Part shown: piece by piece, positions 1-5,038 of the stretch | How positions within the stretch are numbered: position 1 is the stretch's first letter | Layout: each line of letters begins with the position of its first letter | Source of the DNA: Treponema sp. UBA4326 | Lineage (GTDB): Bacteria > Spirochaetota > Spirochaetia > Treponematales > Treponemataceae | Length of the DNA stretch: 7,040 bases | Reading direction: 5' to 3' | Assembly (NCBI GenBank): GCA_002393835.1 | Contig: DGTW01000093.1 | Coordinates: forward strand, 1-7,040 | Notes under the pieces: generated by a model | Database searches by the model: none | The model's input: the letters and a program-made list of their open reading frames with translations, nothing else | What the model was told of the DNA's origin: nothing | Position numbers and translations under genes: made by a program

Positions 1-125
1 TGGGACCTGTCCGCTTGAAGGATGTCGAGGAAGCTCAGCAGAAAATCGTTTCTACTATCCGTCGTCTGGAAGATGCGGGTGAAATCGTCATCGCTCGAAG
101 CGGTGAGGACGAACTGGTGGTCTAA
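1..125 (+). CDS. fliG: FliG flagellar motor switch protein, C-terminal end (5' truncated by window)
   Basis: The first 125 bases contain the last 40 codons of an open frame read from base 3 and ending at TAA 123-125. The encoded tail starts GPVRLKDVEEAQQ and ends GEIVIARSGEDELVV, which I recognise as the C-terminal helix region of FliG, close to the treponemal protein. FliG is the C-ring component that contacts the stator and transmits torque; its C-terminal domain holds the charged torque helix, most of which lies upstream of this window. The gene ends 21 bases before fliH, which has its own AGGGG ribosome binding sequence, so the two are very probably co-transcribed. The assignment rests on a short fragment plus the fliH-fliI-fliJ context, which is the usual order after fliG. 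Nothing odd is visible in the fragment. Confidence 0.9.
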   Translation, partial: GPVRLKDVEEAQQKIVSTIRRLEDAGEIVIARSGEDELVV

Positions 126-146
126 TCGTAAAATAGGGGTTTATTC

Positions 147-1100
147 ATGGCAAGGAATTTATTTCAGCAGACATTATTTCAACCTGGCGAGCTAAAACCG
201 AAAGAGGGCGAATTCAAGCTCCAGCTTGTCCATGAATTTGCAAAACCTGTGGAAGAGGTCGTTGAGGAAGTCGTACCCGAATACACTGGTCCTACTGCCG
301 ATGATTTGCGTCGTGAAGCTGAGGCCTTTAAGGCTCAGTGGGAGCAAGAAAAGCAGAATATGCTTACGGAGGCTCAATCCAGGGCTGACGAAATCGTAAA
401 AAAAGCCGAGGATGCCGCCTTTGCCGAAGTAAAGAGACAGACTGACCACGCTCAGGTGGTAAAAAACGAGGCGGAACAAAACGCACAGGAAATAATCAGA
501 AAGGCTCAGGAAGAGGCTGCCCGAATTATCGAAGAGGCAAAGGTTGAGCAGGATTCTCTCAAAAAAAGCGGCTATTCAGAAGGCTTGAACAAGGGGCGTG
601 AAGAAGGCTTTGCTGCCGGTCAGGGAGAGGTTGAGCGTCTTATCGAGCGAACCCACAAGATTCTTGAAGGAGTCATGGCTCGCCGAGAGGAAATTCTTAG
701 TGAAACTGAGCAGCAGATTGTCGAGCTTGTAATCCTGATGACCCGAAAAGTCGTAAAAATCATCTCTGAAAACCAAAAATCCGTTGTCATGGCCAATATT
801 CTTCAGGCTCTAAAAAAAGTAAAAGGCCGGGGCGAAGTTACCATCCGGGTAAATCTTGCTGATGTAAAACTTACGAGCGAGCATACCCAGGACTTTATCA
901 AGCAGGTCGAAAATATTCAGGCTATTACAGTTCTTGAAGATTCTTCCGTAGAGAAGGGGGGCTGTATAGTTGAGACTGACTTCGGCGCAATCGATGCCCG
1001 AATCCAGAGCCAGCTGAGCGAACTTGAGAGTGCAATTCTCGAAATCTCACCGGTCAAGACAATAAACAAAAACGAGCCGATGTCTGTAAGCGAAGGTTAA
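147..1100 (+). CDS. fliH: FliH, flagellar export ATPase regulator/stator
   Basis: This encodes a 317-residue cytoplasmic protein. FliH dimers bind the ATPase FliI, keep it inactive off the membrane, and tether it to the C-ring and export gate. The N-terminal ~45 residues are variable and include an acidic, valine-rich stretch. Residues about 52-140 are rich in Ala, Glu, Lys and Gln and look like a long coiled coil. Residues 142-158 form a perfect glycine ladder (G142, G146, G150, G154, G158), the GxxxG repeat typical of FliH. The C-terminal part (about 185-295) ends in a [10 protein letters not shown] motif followed by a helix, as in the FliH/YscL/V-ATPase-E-like family. The ATG at 147 is preceded by AGGGG at 135-139, seven bases away. 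The gene follows fliG by 21 bases and precedes fliI by 133 bases of hairpin-rich sequence. The identification is firm from the glycine ladder, the C-terminal motif and the neighbours. Confidence 0.93.
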   Translation: MARNLFQQTLFQPGELKPKEGEFKLQLVHEFAKPVEEVVEEVVPEYTGPTADDLRREAEAFKAQWEQEKQNMLTEAQSRADEIVKKAEDAAFAEVKRQTDHAQVVKNEAEQNAQEIIRKAQEEAARIIEEAKVEQDSLKKSGYSEGLNKGREEGFAAGQGEVERLIERTHKILEGVMARREEILSETEQQIVELVILMTRKVVKIISENQKSVVMANILQALKKVKGRGEVTIRVNLADVKLTSEHTQDFIKQVENIQAITVLEDSSVEKGGCIVETDFGAIDARIQSQLSELESAILEISPVKTINKNEPMSVSEG

Positions 1101-1114
1101 AATCAAGTCAAAGG

Positions 1115-1131
1115 CCCTGCAGGATGCAGGG
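1115..1131 (+). repeat. Short perfect hairpin just after fliH (hairpin 1 of 3)
   Basis: CCCTGCA (1115-1121) and TGCAGGG (1125-1131) are perfectly complementary around a GGA loop. The hairpin begins 14 bases after the fliH stop. It is followed by AAAAA rather than a T run, so it is not a standard intrinsic terminator on the + strand. It is the first of three consecutive hairpins in this gap. Confidence 0.75.
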
Positions 1132-1143
1132 AAAAAGACGGGA

Positions 1144-1183
1144 GAGAAAATTCTGTTTGCCTTTAGGTGAACAGAATTTTCTC
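1144..1183 (+). repeat. Perfect 14-bp inverted repeat between fliH and fliI (hairpin 2 of 3)
   Basis: The left arm 1144-1157 (GAGAAAATTCTGTT) is the exact reverse complement of the right arm 1170-1183. The 12-base loop can add four more pairs (T-G, G-T, C-G, C-G), which leaves a TTTA tetraloop and an RNA stem of about 18 pairs. No T tract follows. Possible roles are an RNase III or other processing site, an mRNA stabiliser for the fliH 3' end, or an inserted small palindromic element. The sequence alone does not decide between them. Confidence 0.85.
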
Positions 1184-1186
1184 GAA

Positions 1187-1220
1187 CGAACAAAAATTAC
1201 ATGGATGTAATTTTTGTTCG
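1187..1220 (+). repeat. Perfect 16-bp palindrome abutting the fliI ribosome binding site (hairpin 3 of 3)
   Basis: The left arm 1187-1202 (CGAACAAAAATTACAT) is the exact reverse complement of 1205-1220, with only GG between them, so the hairpin would open a few pairs at its tip. It lies three bases after hairpin 2 and ends immediately before the AGGGG ribosome binding sequence of fliI (1221-1225). The 3' arm contains TTTTT, but there is no T tract after the stem. Its position suits an effect on fliI translation or on mRNA processing between fliH and fliI; that role is inference. Confidence 0.85.
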
Positions 1221-1233
1221 AGGGGTGGGGTAA

Positions 1234-2724
1234 ATGGAGTCTTTTTTTAATAAATATTTAAATACAATCAAACATACTGAGACGATTCTATATACTGGCC
1301 ATGTTACGGCCGTAAAAGGGCTTGTTATCGAGAGTAACGGCCCTCGTTCTGTTATTGGTGAAATTTGCACTATCAAAATTCCTTCACGAAACAAGGAAGT
1401 TTTGGCTGAAGTCATGGGCTTTGTGGGAAAAACCGTAAAGCTAATGCCTTATGCCGACACCACGGGAATAGAAATCGGCTGTGAAATCGTAGCAAGCGGC
1501 CATATCCTGCAAGTTCCTGTCGGAAAAAATCTTCTCGGGCGGGTCATTGATGCAACAGGAACTCCAATCGACGGAAAAGGATCTCTTGATGTCACTGAAT
1601 ATTATCCAGTTCTGGCTTCTCCTCCAGATCCTATTAACCGACTTCCGATTGACAGGCGAATTGTAACGGGTGTTCGTGCCATTGATTCCCTTCTTACATG
1701 CGGAAAAGGCCAGCGTCTTGGCATTTTTGCAGGTTCTGGTGTCGGAAAATCGACCCTTCTTTCTATGATTGCCCGAAACACGAACGCCGACATTAATGTA
1801 ATTGGCCTGATTGGCGAACGAAACCGCGAGGTAAACGATTTTATCGAGCGTGATTTGGGTGAAGAGGGAATGAAACGAAGCGTAATCATCGTTGCGACCA
1901 GCGACACGCCTTCAATATGCCGTCTCAGGGCTGCCTATGTAACCACAGCGGTTGCCGAATATTTCCGTGATCAGGGAAAAGACGTCATGCTTATGATGGA
2001 TAACATGACCCGTTTTGCCCATGCCCAGCGAGAAATAGGCCTTTCAACAGGCGAGGCTCCGGCTCAGCGGGGCTATCCTCCAAGCGTATTTGACTTGATT
2101 CCAAAGCTCCTTGAGCGGGCAGGAACGAATGACAAAGGCTCAATCACGGCTTTTTATAATGTTCTCGTTGACGGAGACGACATGGACGAGCCGATTACCG
2201 ATAAAGTGCGAGGTACCCTTGACGGTCATATTGTCTTGAGCCGAAAGCTGGCTCAGGCCCGTCATTACCCGGCCATTGATGTCCTTCAGTCCATAAGCCG
2301 TCTTGCCCGCCGTGTTTCTGGCCGTGAGACCTTGAAGGCGGTTACTAAAATCAGCCGTCTCGTGGCAATCTACGAGGACAACCGTGACATGATTAGCGCC
2401 GGTGTTTACCAGAAAGGGGCGAACGCTGAGATTGACCTTGCCATCGACAAGCATGATGCCATCGAAGAATTTTTGTGTCAGGAAGAGGACGAGCACTGCG
2501 ACATAGAAGACACCCTGCAGAAAATTTCCGCCCTGGCAGAAATTGAGATTCCTGATGAGGAATATGTGGAAAATCCCGGGGCAAACCGAAAGACTGTGGC
2601 CCAGCTTGTTCTCGAGCACAAGGAAGAAAATGTCACCGATGCCAACGCAAAGGCAAGCGGGGCATTTGAGACGAACCTGCCCGGTCAGATTACGGCGATT
2701 TCTGATGTTGCGGACAAACTCTAG
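1234..2724 (+). CDS. fliI: FliI, flagellum-specific type III export ATPase
   Basis: This 496-residue protein is related to the F1 beta subunit; it hydrolyses ATP to unfold and release export substrates from chaperones at the base of the flagellum. Visible motifs, in order, are the N-terminal beta-barrel region (about 20-95), the Walker A loop AGSGVGKST (166-174, Lys172), GERNRE with the likely catalytic Glu195, the Walker B strand VMLMMD (251-256, Asp256), and the alpha/beta-ATPase signature PAIDVLQSIS (346-355). The ATG at 1234 follows AGGGG at 1221-1225 by eight bases. The family is usually about 440-460 residues. This copy has some 40-50 extra residues after about 450, a polar and partly acidic tail. 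It could be confused with a virulence type III ATPase, but fliG, fliH and fliJ next to it settle the flagellar role. The stop lies three bases before fliJ, so translation is probably coupled. Confidence 0.96.
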   Translation: MESFFNKYLNTIKHTETILYTGHVTAVKGLVIESNGPRSVIGEICTIKIPSRNKEVLAEVMGFVGKTVKLMPYADTTGIEIGCEIVASGHILQVPVGKNLLGRVIDATGTPIDGKGSLDVTEYYPVLASPPDPINRLPIDRRIVTGVRAIDSLLTCGKGQRLGIFAGSGVGKSTLLSMIARNTNADINVIGLIGERNREVNDFIERDLGEEGMKRSVIIVATSDTPSICRLRAAYVTTAVAEYFRDQGKDVMLMMDNMTRFAHAQREIGLSTGEAPAQRGYPPSVFDLIPKLLERAGTNDKGSITAFYNVLVDGDDMDEPITDKVRGTLDGHIVLSRKLAQARHYPAIDVLQSISRLARRVSGRETLKAVTKISRLVAIYEDNRDMISAGVYQKGANAEIDLAIDKHDAIEEFLCQEEDEHCDIEDTLQKISALAEIEIPDEEYVENPGANRKTVAQLVLEHKEENVTDANAKASGAFETNLPGQITAISDVADKL

Positions 2725-2727
2725 CCT

Positions 2728-3150
2728 ATGAAGCGATTTAATTTTTCTTTGCAAAAAGTCCTTGATTTCCGTGAATTTGAAAAAAAACAGGCTGAGGCGG
2801 AGCTGGGAAAGGCCGTTGCCGAAGAGACAAAAATAAAGGATAACCTGGATACTCTTGCCCGCTCTTATGCCGAGAACGTGCGTGCCGCCGATGAGGCAAA
2901 AGATATTACGGGAATGTTGGCCGCCCAGAACTATTTCCGCTTCCTGAATCAGCAAAAAGAAGAAGCCTTGATTTCTTTAGCACAGGCTCAGGTCATTACG
3001 GAAGAAAAAAGGGAAAAAATGCGGGATGCCATGAAAAATTGCAAGGTTCTTGAAAATCTTCGTGACAAAAAAATTGCCGCATGGAAAAAAGAAAATTTCA
3101 GGGCCGAAGAAAGCGAAATTGATGATATCGTCACCTCAAAGTGGAACTGA
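2728..3150 (+). CDS. fliJ: FliJ, flagellar export stalk/chaperone-escort protein
   Basis: This encodes 140 residues, a usual FliJ length. FliJ is a coiled-coil protein that inserts into the FliI hexamer like the gamma subunit of F1, contacts the export gate protein FlhA, and recycles export chaperones. The N-terminus has the family pattern FxFxLQKVLDFRE (about residues 4-16). The rest is almost entirely charged helix with Ala, Glu, Lys and Gln, a helical break near residues 58-65, and a C-terminal W-K-rich segment leading to an acidic EIDDI stretch. FliJ is poorly conserved in sequence, so the call depends on the N-terminal pattern, predicted helicity, size and position. It begins three bases after the fliI stop with no clear Shine-Dalgarno sequence of its own, which suggests translational coupling to fliI. 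A T-rich stretch without a hairpin follows. Confidence 0.9.
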   Translation: MKRFNFSLQKVLDFREFEKKQAEAELGKAVAEETKIKDNLDTLARSYAENVRAADEAKDITGMLAAQNYFRFLNQQKEEALISLAQAQVITEEKREKMRDAMKNCKVLENLRDKKIAAWKKENFRAEESEIDDIVTSKWN

Positions 3151-3169
3151 TTTTTCCTGATTTTTTCAT

Positions 3170-3198
3170 TTGTATAAACCCTCAAAATATTCTATTAT
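3170..3198 (+). promoter_or_regulatory. Candidate sigma-70-type promoter for the J-domain gene
   Basis: TTGTAT (3170-3175) and TATTAT (3193-3198) are separated by 17 bases. The -10 element matches the consensus at five of six positions; the -35 at only three. Predicted initiation would fall around 3204-3206, only a few bases before the TTG start at 3208, giving an almost leaderless mRNA. The region is AT-rich, so a chance match is quite possible. Confidence 0.35.
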
Positions 3199-3207
3199 GT
3201 AACCGCA

Positions 3208-3969
3208 TTGGAAGATTGTTATAAGATTCTCGGCGTAAGGCAGAATGCCACTGCTGCTGAAATAAAAAGGGCTTATCGTCAGAAAGCTAAACTTTTGCAT
3301 CCCGACGCTTCTCAGGATTCGGCAACTACGGAAGAATTCCGCAGGCTTGTCAGGGCCTATGAAATTCTGTCCGATGCAAAACAACGCTCTCTTTTTGATG
3401 AGTCTTACTTCATGCACCGCTCGGCTGGCCCTTACAATCGTTCGGTCAATTCCTTCGATTACCGCGCCTGGCTTTTAAAGCGGAATGATGAGGAGAGCAG
3501 GGCAAAGCTTATCTTTTTTGACCTCATGCATAACCGTGAGGACGAGGCTGTATCTGAGTTCAAACGCATGAGCATGAATCATGCCGGCTTCCGTCTTGCA
3601 AAGTGGTTCACCCGTGAGGATTTCATGGACTACGGCTTTATCCTCTGCGAGGAGCTGGTTCTTCGCCAGGAATATTACGATGCCTTCATTTTGCTGGAGC
3701 AGATTATCCGCATGGAGTACAGCTACCAGTATTTCAGGCTCTTTTTCCCCGAGGTAATGGAACTTGCCGCAAATGTCCTCAAAAATCATCTGGAAGGAAA
3801 AATCCCGGATGAACTTGCCCTGGATTGCTGGGAGAGGGCGCTGGAGCTTGGCTTCGGAAAAAGCAATGACGCCAACTTCCTTCGAAAAATGGCCGCAGCC
3901 TATAAAAGAATGGGCGACTTGGCAACGGCAAAAATCTGCGAGGAAGAGGCATTAAGGTTAGTAAAGTGA
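3208..3969 (+). CDS. J-domain (DnaJ-like) protein with helical TPR-like C-terminal region
   Basis: This encodes a 253-residue protein with an N-terminal J domain (residues about 2-68). The domain begins DCYKILGV, has the HPD tripeptide at 31-33 that stimulates DnaK ATPase, and ends in the helix around YEILSDAKQRSLFD. It lacks the Gly/Phe region, the CxxCxGxG zinc repeats and the C-terminal substrate domains of true DnaJ, so it is a class III (type C) J-protein. Residues about 137-250 are helical with TPR-like periodicity, for example ALDCWERALELGF and AYKRMGDLATAKICEEEAL, and probably bind a partner. No membrane segment or signal peptide is seen. The only plausible start is TTG 3208: the J domain begins at once, no in-frame ATG or GTG lies just upstream, and the ATG at 3197 is followed immediately by a stop. 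There is no obvious ribosome binding site. It lies 57 bases after fliJ. The client is unknown; a link to flagellar export is positional inference only. Confidence 0.85.
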   Translation: MEDCYKILGVRQNATAAEIKRAYRQKAKLLHPDASQDSATTEEFRRLVRAYEILSDAKQRSLFDESYFMHRSAGPYNRSVNSFDYRAWLLKRNDEESRAKLIFFDLMHNREDEAVSEFKRMSMNHAGFRLAKWFTREDFMDYGFILCEELVLRQEYYDAFILLEQIIRMEYSYQYFRLFFPEVMELAANVLKNHLEGKIPDELALDCWERALELGFGKSNDANFLRKMAAAYKRMGDLATAKICEEEALRLVK

Positions 3970-4052
3970 GGAGTGAGAAGTGAGGAGTGTGGAGTTGTTA
4001 TTGCTGTAAGCAGGTTTTAACTCCTAACTCCTAATTCATAACTTCTAACTCT
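3965..4052. repeat. Inverted pair of degenerate heptamer arrays between the J-domain gene and map
   Basis: The left half is four head-to-tail heptamers, AGTGAGG, AGTGAGA, AGTGAGG and AGTGTGG (3965-3992), plus a partial AGTT. The right half is five heptamers of roughly complementary type, TAACTCC, TAACTCC, TAATTCA, TAACTTC and TAACTCT (4018-4052). A 21-base spacer (3997-4017) contains a small TGCT/AGCA hairpin. The halves can pair imperfectly through their GGAGT and ACTCC cores. The first heptamer overlaps the TGA stop of the J-domain gene, and the last ends just before the map ribosome binding site. This resembles in kind the short tandem heptanucleotide repeats seen in intergenic DNA of some bacteria. 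I see no transposase or CRISPR character. Confidence 0.75.
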
Positions 4053-4064
4053 TTGGAGATATAT

Positions 4065-4829
4065 ATGATTCGATTAAAGAATGAAAAGGAAATTGAGGGA
4101 ATTCGAAAGTCATGCCATGCTCTGGCCGATTTGTTCCGTGAGGTGGTTCCCCAGGTTCACGCTGGAATGAGCACAATGGAAGTCGATGACCTCGTAAAAA
4201 AGTTCATCAAAAAAGTCGGCGGAAAACCAGCCTGGTATCGGGAGGATTTTCCCGGGGCTGCCTGTGTCAGCATCAACAATGAGGTTATTCACGGAATTCC
4301 TTCCAAAAAACGGATAATTCACGACGGAGACCTTGTTTCTCTTGATATCGGAATCGATTTGGACGGCTACATTTCTGACTCAACCCACACCGTTATGGTG
4401 GGAAATGTAAAGCCTGCCGTTCGACGTCTCGTTCAGGCGACGAGGGAAAGTCTTGCCGCGGGAATTGCGGCCTGTGTCGTCGGAAACAGAATCCGTGACA
4501 TTTCAAATGCAGTAAATGATGTTGCCAATGGCCGCTATGGTTACGGCGTGGTTTACGATTACTGCGGGCACGGAGTCGGACTTGATGTTCACGAAGACCC
4601 AAGCGTTCCAAACCTGCCTCAGAGTGGAGCAAATCCCCGTATTCAGGCTGGCATGGTTCTGGCCATAGAGCCAATGATTAACATGGGTACTGGCGATGTT
4701 GACCTTGCAAGCGACGGCTGGACTGTCCTTACTTCCGACGGAAAATGGAGCTGCCACGAAGAGCACACTGTAGCTGTTTTCCCCGACCATACCGAGGTCC
4801 TTACCGCCTGTGACGATTTGATTTGTTAG
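4065..4829 (+). CDS. map: Type I methionine aminopeptidase
   Basis: This 254-residue cytosolic metallo-enzyme removes the initiator methionine from nascent proteins with small second residues. It has the pita-bread fold. Visible active-site residues are His76 (EVIHGIP), metal ligands Asp94 (LDIG), Asp105 (SDSTHT), His169 (GHGVG), Glu202 (AIEPM) and Glu233 (EEHTV), and substrate-contacting His176 (VHEDP). All seven expected positions are filled. There is no N-terminal zinc-finger extension, and the length is usual for the bacterial type Ia enzyme. I chose ATG 4065 because GGAG at 4055-4058 lies six bases upstream; an earlier in-frame TTG at 4053 overlaps that ribosome binding site and would add only four residues. 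The gene follows the heptamer arrays and ends inside the first stem of the GC-rich palindromic element. No strong separate promoter is visible, so it may be read from upstream. Confidence 0.95.
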   Translation: MIRLKNEKEIEGIRKSCHALADLFREVVPQVHAGMSTMEVDDLVKKFIKKVGGKPAWYREDFPGAACVSINNEVIHGIPSKKRIIHDGDLVSLDIGIDLDGYISDSTHTVMVGNVKPAVRRLVQATRESLAAGIAACVVGNRIRDISNAVNDVANGRYGYGVVYDYCGHGVGLDVHEDPSVPNLPQSGANPRIQAGMVLAIEPMINMGTGDVDLASDGWTVLTSDGKWSCHEEHTVAVFPDHTEVLTACDDLIC

Positions 4830-4918
4830 GGGAGAGGTCTCTCCCCTGCGCTGCACTCTGGAAGCTCCGCTTCCGCCGTTGCATCGCACCCCTCTCTACG
4901 GGGGGGTGTCCCCCCGTA
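4829..4918. repeat. GC-rich compound palindromic element downstream of map
   Basis: About 90 bases hold several nested or adjacent perfect stems. GGGGAGAG/CTCTCCCC (4829-4836 with 4839-4846) starts within the map stop codon. TGCGCTGCA/TGCATCGCA (4847-4855 with 4880-4888) has one mismatch and encloses GGAAGC/GCTTCC (4860-4865 with 4869-4874). TACGGGGGG/CCCCCCGTA (4897-4905 with 4910-4918) has a GTGT loop. In addition, GAGAGG (4832-4837) can pair alternatively with CCTCTC (4891-4896). The block is far richer in G and C than the AT-rich sequence that follows. No T tract follows any stem, so it is not a standard intrinsic terminator, though it may slow RNA polymerase or protect the map mRNA. It has the look of a dispersed REP/MITE-like intergenic repeat; that needs a genome-wide comparison. 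Confidence 0.7.
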
Positions 4919-5038
4919 ACGCCCCCCTCATACACTCTTACAATAACAATTTTTTATGTAACTAATTTTTCTTCCGGGATTTTTATTAATAGAAACTAAA
5001 ACAAAGACAGATTAGTTCTGATTTTCGGAGGCACATAT

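Noticed and set aside
1115..1136. Hairpin 1 as an intrinsic terminator of the fliH transcript
   Set aside because: The stem is short and followed by A residues rather than T, and fliI immediately downstream lacks a convincing promoter of its own.
2140..2955. Long antisense open frame (271 codons) opposite fliI and fliJ
   Set aside because: It is fully opposite two confidently identified genes, has no ribosome binding site or recognisable domain, and its length follows from the codon usage of the + strand.
3151..3170. Terminator after fliJ (T-rich run)
   Set aside because: There are T runs but no stem-loop in front of them, so it is not an intrinsic terminator.
3965..4052. CRISPR-like array
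   Set aside because: The repeats are contiguous 7-mers without spacers, and the two halves are in opposite orientation.
4053..4064. Upstream TTG start for map, adding four residues
   Set aside because: The TTG overlaps the GGAG ribosome binding sequence that serves ATG 4065 at ideal spacing, and the extra residues are not part of the enzyme fold.
4503..4889. Antisense open frame (128 codons) over the end of map and the palindromic element
   Set aside because: It runs opposite the conserved map active-site region and begins inside the GC-rich repeat; the translation shows no domain-like pattern.
4919..5038. CIRCE operator or clear heat-shock promoter for htrA
   Set aside because: No TTAGCACTC/GAGTGCTAA inverted repeat is present. 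TTACAA (4938-4943) with ACTAAT (4961-4966) has 17-base spacing, but the matches are too weak to annotate.
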